A stretch of 64,000 bases of DNA, from positions 62,001-126,000 of the forward strand of contig JALBYF010000008.1 in the NCBI GenBank assembly GCA_023212725.1. The letters are read 5' to 3'. How positions within the stretch are numbered: the first letter of the stretch is position 1; each line of letters begins with the position of its first letter. Below the pieces are notes generated by a model. The model ran no database searches. It was not told the DNA's origin and saw nothing but the letters and a program-made list of their open reading frames with translations. This document shows positions 1 through 9,664 of the stretch, piece after piece. The stretch is from Tranzscheliella williamsii. Lineage: Eukaryota > Basidiomycota > Ustilaginomycetes > Ustilaginales > Ustilaginaceae. The translations under genes were made by a program, and so were the position numbers.

Positions 1-813
1 TCTTTAGTGTTGCTACACTGGCTCATCCCGGCGAGGCAGCCTGGCGTCGTTTGTCAAAGTATCGCTCTACGCTTCTTCGTCTTCACAGTCAGCCCAATTT
101 CGGGCTATGCTTGTTGTACCATATACCCAGCCCGCCCCTACCTACCTTCCAGTTAATCTCTCAGCTCCCGTCAGCTCCTGCCGCATTCTCACGTCTTTCA
201 TGTACTCTATCGCCTCTGGCGTTACCAACTGGCTCCCGCAATCGCCATGTTGATTCGTCCATACCTTCATCTCTATTGGGGATATCATGCAGACGGCGCG
301 CTCATGATAGGTACTGTCGCTGGGCCTTTCGATGCTCAGCATGAGGCTGAAAGGAGTGTAAGATTGAGGGCGGCTGCGATGGGGTGTTCGGATCCGACCC
401 ATATTAAAAGTCGGATTGTTACGGTTGGCTACTAGCTGGCTCGTGATCGCTACAACCATCGAAGTGACGGCACGAACTAATTCAAAAACCACCTCTCAGC
501 TGGAGCGAGAGTATTTTATAAGTTCACGATTCGGTGTAGCCAATTTTGGATAGCGCGCAGATGAGAATACAACAGGATGATATACCAAGCAGTTACAGCG
601 GCCCAAATTCACCACTACAGAGCACTTACGTAGTTGATGGCTCACTACTTTCTTCTCGAACTGGAATGCATGCTATCAGCTAGCACCTACCAAGCCCTGA
701 CCATCCATCTGCTCTTATCCCTTGTCTTTGCCTTGCTCCACCCTACTAGATCCTGTATCCCTCACCGTGTCTTTTGCTAGCAACGGGCCAACGTGGGCGT
801 TTCGGTATCAACC
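1..813. other. intergenic stretch, left edge of window
   Basis: I see no convincing gene here. Short open frames exist on both strands but none has a recognisable domain, signal peptide or splice structure. The right part is the upstream region of MIC60 and is pyrimidine-rich just before that start, as fungal leaders often are. Confidence 0.5.
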
Positions 814-2835
814 ATGATGAACCGAGCCGCTGCTCTTCGTAGTGTCGCCGTGCCGGGCCGTGCTGTTGCTGTCGCCAACGCTCGTGTTGGTGCTCGCGGC
901 TACGCTACTGAGATTGTCACTCCTCGGCGGTCCGGCACCGCACGATTCTTCTTCTACTCTGCACTGGGGACCACACTCTTCTACGGCATCTCCACCGTCG
1001 CGGCGCTCAACAATGACCGGTATCAGGACTTCTTTGTAGAGAGCATACCGGGTGGAGAGAAGATCATCGACTACCTCGATACCCATGATGTAGGCCAGGA
1101 GCTCAAGAGCATCAACCTTGGTGGGTATGGCGACAAGGCCCTCGACGTTACCTCCTCTGCTTATGGCAGTGTGAGCGGGGCCGTGGGACGAGTGCTGAGT
1201 GGCGACGCTGATGCGAGCGAAAGCACTGGCGATGAGCGCGATGCTCGGCTCAGAGTTGCTCAGACTCGCGACAAGGCCAGATCAGCAGCTAGCAAGACCG
1301 AGAAAGAAGTTGGATCTACCTTGCAGAGTGTTCAGGACAAGACGTCCGAGCTCATTGCAAAAGCCAAGTCCACAGCTGAGAAGGCGGAGGCCAGTCTCCG
1401 GGGTGAAGCGGCTGGAGCAAATGCCGAGGGCAAAAATGTCTTGCAGCGTGCCGTCGACAGCGTTCAAGTGATGACCGACATTGGTGCTAACAACAAGGCT
1501 GCACCCAGCAAGAGCGCAACGCCTGGTGTGGGCCCCAAGGAGGAACCCGAGGCTACCTACACGGGCGAGCTCCCGCTCAACCACGAACCTCCGGCAGGAT
1601 ATGCCGCTCCACGCACCGACCGAGGCCTCAAGGCACCAGAACAGACCAATGCGCGCTTGCGCCCTGATCCGGAGGCGCCCAAACTGCCACTGCTGGCGCC
1701 ATCCATCAAGTCGCTCTCGGGCTCGGAACCTATGATTGCCCAACTGGCCGGTACTATTGACGAGCTGACCACATTCCTCAAGCAGACGCCTTCGTCCGGA
1801 GCCAATGCAAAGGGGGTACTGGAGAGCGCGCAGGCGGATCTGGAGAAGCTCAGCCATCGTTTGGAGACCATTAAGCGCGAAGAGGCCAAGCGCGTCGAAA
1901 CGAGCCTGGCAGCACAGGCGCAGCGCTACGAGGCGGAGATCTCAAAGCAGTCAGAGGAGGCGGCCAACAAGATGACGACGCGCGAGAGCGACTGGCAGAA
2001 GTCGTTCCAAGAAGAGCGGGCCAAGCAGATGGACGAGTTCAAGCAAAAGCTGGAGAAGGAGCTGGCCGCACAAAGCCAGATTATCAACGAGCGACTAAAG
2101 GAAGAGGTGATCGCCCAGGGTATTGAGCTGCAGCGACGATGGATGAAGGAGATCAAAGCCAAGGTAGAAGAGGAGCGTGGTGGACGGCTTGCCAAGTTGG
2201 ATGAGCTGGCTACCGAGCTCAAGAGCCTGGAGAAGGTGAGCCTGGACAACAGCAGTGTGCTGGACGAGAATGTGTCGGTGCACACGCTCTGGACGGCTGT
2301 GCGGGCGGTGCAGGCGGCGGTTGACGATGCGGGGCCGAGCAAGGTGCCGTTTTCGGAGCAGCTGCGGGTGCTGAAGCGCACGGCGGCTGCACGCGGGGAT
2401 GAGGTGCTGGCGGTGGCGGTAGAGGCGCTGGAGGCGAGCGGGGCGGCCGAGACGGGAGTTGAGTCCGAGACTACGCTCAAGCAGTGGTTTGACGACCGGG
2501 TCGCGCCGCGCGTCCGGCAGGTGGCCCTGGTGCCTGCGCCCGAGGCGGCCGGCGTCCTCTCGCTTCTCGCCAGCGCCCTGCTCGCCCCGCTCCTCTTCCG
2601 CAAACACGGCCTGGTCCCCGGCGACGACCTCCCCGCCGTCCTCGCCCGCACCACCCACCACCTCGACCACAACAACCTCGACGCCGCCGCCCGCGAACTC
2701 AACCAGCTCCGCGCATGGCCCAAACGCCTCACCGCCGACTGGCTCGCCGCTGCCCGCAAACGCCTAGAGGTCCAGCAGGCCCTCGCCATCCTCCACTCCG
2801 ACGCCAGCCTCGCCTCCCTCATGGTCTCCGCATAG
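814..2835 (+). CDS. MIC60: MICOS complex subunit Mic60 (mitofilin)
   Basis: Inner-membrane scaffold of the MICOS complex, which shapes crista junctions and contacts outer-membrane partners. The single exon encodes 673 residues. An Arg/Ala-rich presequence (about 1-40) precedes one transmembrane helix (about 45-62, FFFYSALGTTLFYGIS) and a conserved segment after it (NDRYQDFFVESIPGGE). A long charged coiled coil (about 330-460) follows, rich in Glu, Lys and Gln, and the C-terminal mitofilin domain ends in an amphipathic Ala/Leu-rich part. The frame stays open 21 nt upstream without an ATG; I take the first of two adjacent ATGs, in the context ACCATGATG. Codon use in the last 350 nt is very C-rich, but the family domain continues. 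It converges on the complex I 24-kDa gene with only 197 bp between. Confidence 0.93.
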   Translation: MMNRAAALRSVAVPGRAVAVANARVGARGYATEIVTPRRSGTARFFFYSALGTTLFYGISTVAALNNDRYQDFFVESIPGGEKIIDYLDTHDVGQELKSINLGGYGDKALDVTSSAYGSVSGAVGRVLSGDADASESTGDERDARLRVAQTRDKARSAASKTEKEVGSTLQSVQDKTSELIAKAKSTAEKAEASLRGEAAGANAEGKNVLQRAVDSVQVMTDIGANNKAAPSKSATPGVGPKEEPEATYTGELPLNHEPPAGYAAPRTDRGLKAPEQTNARLRPDPEAPKLPLLAPSIKSLSGSEPMIAQLAGTIDELTTFLKQTPSSGANAKGVLESAQADLEKLSHRLETIKREEAKRVETSLAAQAQRYEAEISKQSEEAANKMTTRESDWQKSFQEERAKQMDEFKQKLEKELAAQSQIINERLKEEVIAQGIELQRRWMKEIKAKVEEERGGRLAKLDELATELKSLEKVSLDNSSVLDENVSVHTLWTAVRAVQAAVDDAGPSKVPFSEQLRVLKRTAAARGDEVLAVAVEALEASGAAETGVESETTLKQWFDDRVAPRVRQVALVPAPEAAGVLSLLASALLAPLLFRKHGLVPGDDLPAVLARTTHHLDHNNLDAAARELNQLRAWPKRLTADWLAAARKRLEVQQALAILHSDASLASLMVSA

Positions 2836-3032
2836 ATCTATCCCCCTCCCTCCCCGCCGACATGTACAATCTTGCCGTTACAACTCTGCCGTTACAATTT
2901 TGCCGTACCTGTTTGCTCTCCCTTGGCACCGCGCTGCGAGGGCACGTAGGAAGGAAGCACAGATCTCTGAAACGCACAGATGAAACGCGATAAAGGAGAA
3001 AACGATGGCATGTGGCGGGGGACAAATCCGGG

Positions 3033-3918
3033 CTAGGCGAACTCGGGGAGGCAGTGGGCGCCGGGGCCGTACGGCTGTGGCGCGAGGAAGCGGGAGGCAG
3101 GGGGTCAGCAGACGTGGTTGGCTGGAAGCTTGGGCGGGGGGCGGGCTGGGAGGACTTACTTCTGAAGTGAGCGCGGTGCGGCCGGTGGCGGGCTCGGAGG
3201 AGTGGCGCTCGGACTGGGGGCCCGGCTGGACGGGCTGGCCGGCAGCAAGCTTGTCGAGCAGGGCGACCATGGTGTCGGGGGTCAGGTCCTCGAAAAAGTC
3301 GTCGTTGATCTGGACCATAGGCGCATTGGAGCAGGCGCCCAGACACTCGACCTCGACCAGGGTGAATTTGTTGTCTGGCGTGGTCTGGCCCGGCTTGATC
3401 TGCAGCCGGTCCTGGATGGCGTGCAGGATCTTGGTCGAGCCGCAACCGCCGAGCATGCAGGGTGTGGTGGTGCACAGCTGGAGGAAGTACTTGCCGACAG
3501 GCTCGCGGTTAAACATGGTGTAAAACGTCGCCACCTCATACACCCGCATCGGCGGCATCTCCAGTAGCTTTGCCACGTAGTTCATCACCGAGATGGATGT
3601 CCATCCCGAGTTCTGACGCTGGCCTAGGTCGAGCAGCGGGATCACCGCCGCCTTCTTGTACTGTGGAGGATAGCGCGAGATGATCTCCTGCGCCATCTTC
3701 TTGCTCTGCTCGTCAAACTCGAACGGAATCTCGGCATTGTTGTAGTCGGTGTCGCGGTGCACAAACAGCGCGTCCGAGCAGCGCGGCGAAGAGGTGGACA
3801 TGGCGCGAACCGCAGCCACTCGAGACGACGAGCTGGCTACGCCGGGACGCGCAGCCGCCGTCGACAAGCTCGCCGCCGAGCGCAACAACGCGCGCGACGA
3901 CATTCGAAGCGCAGCCAT
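3033..3918 (-). CDS. NADH:ubiquinone oxidoreductase 24-kDa subunit (NDUFV2), spliced
   Basis: Peripheral-arm subunit of respiratory complex I carrying the N1a [2Fe-2S] cluster. The gene is complement(join(3033..3074,3160..3918)), 266 residues. Cluster ligands are visible as C149-x4-C154 and C192-x3-C196 (CTTTPC and CLGAC). The N-terminus is a Ser/Arg/Ala presequence. Read without splicing, the frame runs into about 100 low-complexity residues. An 85-nt intron (GTAAGT donor at 3159, CACAG acceptor at 3075) instead joins TALTSE to PYGPGAH, restoring the expected short family C-terminus. The start is the ATG at 3918; the frame is open further upstream but without another ATG. It is transcribed divergently from the complex I 23-kDa gene. 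Confidence 0.93.
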
Positions 3919-4653
3919 GATGGGGTGATGCAACGCCTTGCTCAGGAGTAGACAGAGGAACGTCCAGGTCCGACGTCGTCAACCAATACAAGTGGGTTGG
4001 GAGTCAACGTCGACAAGCGCCGTCCGTGAGCGATTGGCCGAGGAAGGGGTGAACGAGATAACTTATTAATTCTGAGCTTCTGCCATCGCCGTAATCCAAC
4101 GCCCGCCAGCTTCTTTGAAATCAAATACACGCTCCGTCAATGCTACAAAGGCATCACTACAACAAACGTGTGCAAATTTAATATTACTTGCCAGTGCAAA
4201 GGCATAGCGAACATACGATAGATATTCATCCGTAATTGATGATCGCTTTTTGATTGCGCAAAGGATCCAGCGGCGTGGGTTTGAAATCGAAGGTGGATTG
4301 GTAATATAGTCCGTCTGACCAATTCGCAAGGCTGTCATTGGTCCGTTTTCCATCGCGCCTCGAGGCTTCTTTTCCGAGATAGAATGAATACAAAGCCTTC
4401 TTGATCTCCAGCAACACCGCCGAATTCAGAACGATCTTGGAATAAGCACCGAGTTGAATTCAATGGCTGCCTTACTCTCATATAGGCTGAGGCTGCGATC
4501 ATTACCAGCGAGCGAGTGAGCCATGCTGAGCAGCAGCTGCTCTTCCCAGCCTACCTTCTTCTCGATCTTCCTCCCACCTCGCCATCCCATCTATACACCG
4601 TCCGTTTGCCAGTGCCATATCGTCTTGGTCGTGGCATACGATCTTCAGTCGAG
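3919..4653. promoter_or_regulatory. divergent intergenic region between two complex I genes
   Basis: 735 bp separate the starts of the 24-kDa and 23-kDa complex I subunits, so both promoters must lie here. The middle (about 4060-4460) is visibly more AT-rich than its surroundings and holds a frame-broken minus-strand ORF, listed separately. An ATG at 4523 opens a plus-strand frame that overlaps the NDUFS8 start out of frame. Either transcription starts downstream of 4523 or this is an upstream ORF. Confidence 0.5.
4066..4459 (-). pseudogene. possible relic of an unrecognised protein gene, two overlapping frames
   Basis: Two minus-strand frames overlap: one open from 4459 to 4226 (about 77 residues, no ATG at its head) and one from 4353 to 4066 (95 residues with an ATG). 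Both have balanced, protein-like composition (for example LLEIKKALYSFYLGKEASR in the first and SYVRYAFALASNIKFAHVCC in the second) in a block that is AT-richer than the neighbouring genes. Switching frame near 4226 would give one polypeptide of roughly 130 residues. I cannot name a family. A decayed gene or captured fragment is the simplest reading; chance open frames in AT-rich DNA cannot be excluded. Confidence 0.3.
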
Positions 4654-5448
4654 ATGGCCTCTTCTATCAACCGTTCGTTGCTTCGATCCGCCGTGCTGGC
4701 TAGCCGGTCGTACGCCTCCTCCTCGACTGCCATCACACCCCTCCGCTTCGCCACCGCTTCTCCTTCCTACCAAGCCAACACCGCTCGCCTGTTTTCTTCC
4801 TCCATTGCGCGCACGCTCGCCACCCCACAGACCGGTCCCACTCAGGTGCCTGATGGGCCCCCTCCAGCTCCAGAGATGACCAAGACCGCCACCGCAGATG
4901 CATCGTTCGCCCAGCAACAGGTGCGCGACGCCCCCGTCTACCCGGACTACTCCCAGGGCCCCTCGGCGCTTACCAAGGCAGGCCAGCTCTTCTTCTTCAC
5001 CGAAATTCTCCGCGGCATGTGGATCGTACTGGAGAACTTTTTCCGTCCTCCGTACACGATCATGTACCCCTTTGAAAAGGGCCCGCTCAGCCCGCGATTC
5101 CGTGGCGAGCATGCGCTGCGCAGATATCCCACCGGAGAGGAGCGCTGCATCGCCTGCAAGCTTTGCGAAGCCATCTGCCCGGCGCAGGCCATTACCATTG
5201 AGTCCGAGCCTCGAGAAGACGGTGCGCGAAGGACGACACGCTACGATCTCGACATGACCAAGTGCATTTACTGCGGGTTCTGCCAGGAGGCCTGCCCCGT
5301 CGATGCCATTGTCGAGACCCAGAACGCTGAATACTCGACCGAGACGCGCGAAGAGCTCCTCTACAACAAAGAGAAGCTTCTCGCCAACGGCGACCGCGCC
5401 GAAGCCGAGATCGCTGCCAACCTCTACCAGGACCACCTGCAGCGCTAA
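4654..5448 (+). CDS. NADH:ubiquinone oxidoreductase 23-kDa subunit (NDUFS8, TYKY)
   Basis: Complex I subunit that binds iron-sulfur clusters N6a and N6b, the last steps before N2 and quinone. The product is 264 residues. Two ferredoxin-type 4Fe-4S motifs are complete: C165-x2-C-x2-C-x3-CP ([12 protein letters not shown]) and C204-x2-C-x2-C-x3-CP ([12 protein letters not shown]). About 55 N-terminal residues are a Ser/Arg/Ala presequence, followed by a non-conserved Pro-rich linker. The frame is open 138 nt upstream but has no other [15 protein letters not shown] is a typical mitochondrial start. The gene lies head to head with the 24-kDa subunit, which suggests coordinated expression (inference). 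Confidence 0.95.
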   Translation: MASSINRSLLRSAVLASRSYASSSTAITPLRFATASPSYQANTARLFSSSIARTLATPQTGPTQVPDGPPPAPEMTKTATADASFAQQQVRDAPVYPDYSQGPSALTKAGQLFFFTEILRGMWIVLENFFRPPYTIMYPFEKGPLSPRFRGEHALRRYPTGEERCIACKLCEAICPAQAITIESEPREDGARRTTRYDLDMTKCIYCGFCQEACPVDAIVETQNAEYSTETREELLYNKEKLLANGDRAEAEIAANLYQDHLQR

Positions 5449-5686
5449 GCTCTCCGCTCGGCATCCCTACCCACGCCTGCCACCCCCACATCCGTTAGAG
5501 ACGCTATAGCCTCCCACCCTGCATCTGCTCAACGTCTCGTCGCGCGTGGCACACCTTTTTCGCTTTCTCCCAACGATATCTATTCTAACCACAGCCGTAG
5601 CGTGTCTGTGAGATCCGATGGGCGGGGTACGGCGGTGTCAAGTGGCGAAGCGATGCTGTGCGGCCGTCGCGCCGTTTTGTTGGTGA

Positions 5687-6609
5687 TCAAGCCTGGCTGT
5701 CTTGTTCGGCGATGTGGGCGAGCCAGTCCTGGGCGAGGGTGGGGGGGAGGTAGGAGGCGACGATTTCGGCGGCGATCTGGGAGCGGAGGGCGGCGGCCTC
5801 AGTGCAGTCGTCCGTGGAGGTGGGGTTGGTGTAGGCGCTTGGGTCCGAGTGAGAGGGCCAGCGGCGTTCAAAGGTGCGAGCCAGGGTGTTGGGCGCGCTG
5901 GTGAACGTGGAGCGCGCTGCGAGGCGCACGTGCTTGCGGTCGAGCAGGCCGAAGCTTTTGGAGCGTGCGATGCGGTAGCCTAGTTCGCCGTTGGGCAGGG
6001 CTGTTGGGAGATGGATGTATGTCAGTCTTGGGCTGAGGCGGTGGGGTGGGGGGTGTTCGGCGTGTACATACGCTGTGTGTCGGCGAGGTCGGCGAGGGCG
6101 GCGCGGGCGATGGGGAGGGCGCCGAAGGTGGTGATGTCGCTCCACTCTTCGGTGTCGATGGTGGGGAGGTTGAGCGCGGTGCGCAGCTCGTCGCGGCGTG
6201 CGGCGTAGAGCGTCGCCGCGGCCTGCTCGAACGCATCCTCCGCGGCGAGAAACCGCCGCCGCTGTGCGCCCGACAGCCCAGCCTCCAACACGGCCAGCAC
6301 CACAAACCGCACATCCACCCGCACCAACATCTCCAGCCGCCCCCCCGACACCACCTCGTTCAGCCCGGACACAAACCACGACCGCTGGTGCCGTCCATCC
6401 TTCAGCGACGCCAGCTCCAGCAGCACCCCATCCTCCCCCCCGCCCGCACCGCCCCCAGCGTGCAGGTAGTACGTCGGCACCAATGTCCCCGGATGCGGAA
6501 GCACCAGACACCGCCCCCCCGCCCCAACCGCAGGATGCAGCAGCACACCCGTACGCACCTCCCGCTGCGCCCCAGACACCCCCGCTCCCGCTCTCGTGTC
6601 GCTCATCAT
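5687..6609 (-). CDS. RNH202: ribonuclease H2 subunit B (Rnh202/Ydr279 family), spliced
   Basis: Accessory subunit of the RNase H2 heterotrimer that removes ribonucleotides from DNA and degrades RNA:DNA hybrids. The gene is complement(join(5687..6000,6072..6609)), 283 residues. The first part matches the triple-barrel region (LVLPHPGTLVPTYYL, then RSWFVSGLNEVVSGG and a hydrophobic VRFVVLAVLEAGL strand). The helical Ydr279 part follows, ending with SYLPPTLAQDWLAHIAEQ. The 71-nt intron has donor GTATGT at 6071, a CTGAC branch-like site and acceptor CAACAG at 6001, phase 1. Two adjacent ATGs occur at 6609 and 6606; another in-frame ATG at 6627 would add six residues. GC content is extreme in exon 1. 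Assignment rests on domain pattern rather than on any catalytic residue, because this subunit is non-catalytic. Confidence 0.8.
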
Positions 6610-6874
6610 TCCCCGTGGTGGCCGCATCAGACGACCGTCCCGCCCGGCTGGCACCGCCCAAACTCTCCATCGTCGGCCATCTCAACGCGACGGGAAAAAA
6701 ATGTAACACAACACCACCTAATCAGTCGACATCCCGCCTGCTCTCTCACTCACTCACACGCTTCTTGGGCTTGAGCCTGGCAAATCGGCTGGGTATTCAT
6801 TGCACGCTTGCGCCGACGCCGCGATGCTTCTCAGCTAGGCCGTCCGCAGCAGGGTGGTGGGTGTGCGTGCCAGA

Positions 6875-9127
6875 TCAGAGTGCGTCAAAGTTGATGGCGT
6901 GCACGGCGCGCTTCCTCTCCCTCTCGTCCTCGCGGCGTTCGTTAAAGTGCAGCACCAGCACCACGACGGCGAGGCCGATGATCGTGGTGATCAGGACCAC
7001 CGTCACCCAGGGGATCCAGTCACCCGGCTGCAGGTAGAGCTGCTTGGTCCACGTCGCGGGTCCGCCCTTCTCATCCGCCTCGGTTGGGCGGCCACCCTGC
7101 CACGGATTGATCACCACTTGACTGTTGGGGATGATGCCCTCCACCGCCAGATAGTGCACCTCCTGCCGCCGTGTAGAGCCGATAAAAAGCGATTCGACGT
7201 AGTTGTTGGTCCTGCCCAGCCCAAAGTAGCTGTAGGGCGTGAGTAGAGCTCGGTACGATGTCTGCGGAAGCTGCCCCACCTGCTGCGCGCGTCGAATGCC
7301 GTTCGGATCGAGGACGGTGAACTTGTACGACGCGCCGCCGTAGTTGGTGCCCCAGGGCCGGAACTTGGCCGCCCCGGCCGGCTCGCAAAAGCCCTGGCAG
7401 GCGCCGTTCAGCGTCAAAGCCTTGAGAAAGAACGAGTCGTGGAAAAAGTTGTTCTGCACAAACGTGATCCGCCGCGCTCCGTCCTTGCCGTTGGCAATCG
7501 AGGGGACACGCTGCAGCATGAGATCCAGACTGCCGTCCTCGTCCACATCCACCCAGCTCGCACTGCGCACGTCGCGAAGCGTCTCTAATCCGTCCGCACC
7601 CGCGGTGACCTTGACAAACGTTCGGCCGTCGGGCCGTGCGTCAGAACACCCCACGCCGGCCCTCTCGCTAGCAGGCACTTTGTCGCAGCCTAGATTGCGC
7701 AGGACGTGGATGCGAGTTTCGCCGAGCCCCTCTCCGTCGTTGTAGCCGCCCTTGCTCTTCTTATCGGGAACTGTGATCACAGCCAGATCCGGGTAACCGT
7801 CCTTGTTGTAGTCACCCACCTGAATGGCAGCAGGAAGGATCCATGAAGAGGGTGCCAAACTGTCGCGCGTCAGGATCCTGCTGTCCCCGGTCAGCTTCTC
7901 GATCGGCACACGCAGGAGATCCGCGTTGTCCTGCCTCACATCAAAGTCCAGATGGAAATCATCGTCAGCGAGGCAGAGATTCTCCTGATTACGGCACTTA
8001 AGAGTACTCTTCTTCTGCCTTATTCCATTTTGCCCAGCCGCGAGAGAGGGGCGCGTTCCCTCTTGATTTGTGCTGTTCGCGTGCTTGGTCTTGGTCAGGG
8101 TGCCATAGCCCGGCCCGCCGCCAAAGAGACCTTCAGTCTTCAGCGAACACAACGGCACCTGCCGGTTGAAAGCTACGTTGATGTAGCAGTTATCACCGCT
8201 GCGATCGCATGTGGGAAAGATGACATCGATGGTACCGTCCCGGTCAATGTCACCGAAGCTGAGTGCCGTCGTGCCGGGCGGGAGAGGCCCGGACTTTGAA
8301 AGCCTGAAGCCAGAGGCTTGGTTGGAATCGTCGGGCTTCACAGCCGTCCAAATCTGATACGTCAAATCCTTGTTGAAGAGACTGTCTGACGAGCAAACAA
8401 GAAAGAGGTCTGCTAGGCAGTCGCCGTTCATATCGATAAACGCCGAGCTGTGGGGGTTTGCGAGCCGACACGGCGGCGCTGCAGCTCTGTCTAACAGTGG
8501 TGCGTCCACAATATCAAACGCCGCCGAGCTGTTGCTAGACTCTGCCAAGAGGTTGCGCCAAACTTTGAGATCAGGCGACGCTGATGACTGCGTAAAGGGC
8601 AGACCAAGAAGGTCCATCTGCATGTCGCCGGAAGCATCGATGGATATTGGCTGGGCCATCGTGGCCGAGGGAACAGCGAGTGCGGATGCCTCAAAGCCAC
8701 TGCCATCCAACTTGCCAAGATAGACATGCATGTAGAGCTCCTTGGCGCTGCTAGAATCATCCTGCGACATGACCAGAAGGTCCAATTTGCCATCGTAGTT
8801 GAGATCAGCTGCGATGACGTTGCTGATTTTGCTACTGGCTGGGGTAGACACAGTGGCGGCTGGCACAGGGTCGAAGCCAAAGTTGGCATGGTTCCACTGA
8901 TGTATGCTGATGACATTGCGAGGAGTATCTACGACGATGGCGTCCAGGAACTGGTCGCCGTTCCAGTCGCCCCATGCTGCGACCTGACCTTGCAGTCGAT
9001 CTAACCCAAGACCGCCCGCGTTGATGAAACCCTCGTACTTGAACCGTTTGTCACCAAATCCGAAGAGGGCATCTGTCCCCGTGATCGCCGCAGAAAAGAG
9101 GAGGGCGGCTGCGAACGCTGCCTTCAT
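6875..9127 (-). CDS. ITFG1/TIP-like FG-GAP repeat type I membrane protein
   Basis: Encodes 750 residues, resembling the T-cell immunomodulatory protein (ITFG1) family: a signal peptide, an extracellular beta-propeller of FG-GAP repeats and one C-terminal transmembrane helix. The signal peptide is MKAAFAAALLFSAAITGTDA. Calcium-loop-like D-x-[DN]-x-D-G repeats recur (DWNGDQFLDAIVVD, DLNYDGKLDLLVM, DMNGDCLADLFLV, DIDRDGTIDVIFP, DYNKDGYPDLAVI, DVDEDGSLDLML). Near the end, WVTVVLITTIIGLAVVVLVL is the membrane helix, followed by a short basic/acidic tail. The start is the ATG that opens the signal peptide; the frame extends 67 codons upstream but that segment has no secretory features. The molecular role of fungal members is not known to me. 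Divergent from the V-ATPase a-subunit gene. Confidence 0.85.
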   Translation of the reverse strand: MKAAFAAALLFSAAITGTDALFGFGDKRFKYEGFINAGGLGLDRLQGQVAAWGDWNGDQFLDAIVVDTPRNVISIHQWNHANFGFDPVPAATVSTPASSKISNVIAADLNYDGKLDLLVMSQDDSSSAKELYMHVYLGKLDGSGFEASALAVPSATMAQPISIDASGDMQMDLLGLPFTQSSASPDLKVWRNLLAESSNSSAAFDIVDAPLLDRAAAPPCRLANPHSSAFIDMNGDCLADLFLVCSSDSLFNKDLTYQIWTAVKPDDSNQASGFRLSKSGPLPPGTTALSFGDIDRDGTIDVIFPTCDRSGDNCYINVAFNRQVPLCSLKTEGLFGGGPGYGTLTKTKHANSTNQEGTRPSLAAGQNGIRQKKSTLKCRNQENLCLADDDFHLDFDVRQDNADLLRVPIEKLTGDSRILTRDSLAPSSWILPAAIQVGDYNKDGYPDLAVITVPDKKSKGGYNDGEGLGETRIHVLRNLGCDKVPASERAGVGCSDARPDGRTFVKVTAGADGLETLRDVRSASWVDVDEDGSLDLMLQRVPSIANGKDGARRITFVQNNFFHDSFFLKALTLNGACQGFCEPAGAAKFRPWGTNYGGASYKFTVLDPNGIRRAQQVGQLPQTSYRALLTPYSYFGLGRTNNYVESLFIGSTRRQEVHYLAVEGIIPNSQVVINPWQGGRPTEADEKGGPATWTKQLYLQPGDWIPWVTVVLITTIIGLAVVVLVLHFNERREDERERKRAVHAINFDAL

Positions 9128-9664
9128 GCCTGCTAAGCTTGGGCCCTTCCTTTTGTAACGAGTAGATCGTTGCAGTTCGACAACAGAGGTGGAGCCCCCT
9201 GCCTTTGCTTCGACGCTCATTTGGTCGACGAAGTCATCAAATTGATCGACATGCTTCCCAGAGAATAGCTGAGGTCGCCAATGAGGCCAATGACAATGAT
9301 GGTGTTGGCCCTGGTGGAAGTGCTGCACGCACCAACCGTTGTAGGCGATGGTGAAGGATGGAGGCTATGAAAAGGGTTAATGTTAGATCGGCATCAAATG
9401 GAACGGCTGTGTTAGGTCAGCTAGCCTTGGTTGCTGAACTGGTCTGTGCAGTGGCCAAGTTCGGATCCGAAGCTGTATGTAGGCTGCGCTGCGCAGTCCC
9501 CCTGTGGACGACCGTCGTGTTTGCCTCTACTGCCTCGCGCTTGTAGACCTCACCCGTCATCCCATCTTGTTCCTCTCAACCATATCAGTTCTCGGCGATC
9601 TGTACACGACTCCCTTCACCCTTGTACGGCGTCTCGGTCCTTGTGCTGCTTCGTGTCCTACAAG
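9128..9664. promoter_or_regulatory. shared upstream region of ITFG1-like gene and VPH1
   Basis: 537 bp between two divergent starts. The open frames running through it from either gene lack a supporting ATG. I see no clear repeat. The stretch just before 9665 is pyrimidine-rich, as expected of a leader. Confidence 0.45.

Noticed and set aside
1926..2822. 298-codon minus-strand open frame across MIC60
   Set aside because: It is antisense to the coiled-coil and C-terminal parts of MIC60; composition (Ser/Arg/Ala) is what GC-rich coding DNA gives on the opposite strand.
2878..3033. Read-through C-terminus of the complex I 24-kDa subunit
   Set aside because: The unspliced extension is low complexity; an intron at 3075-3159 restores the conserved end and stop.
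4645..5436. 263-codon minus-strand frame over NDUFS8
   Set aside because: Shadow of a clear complex I gene; no domain of its own.
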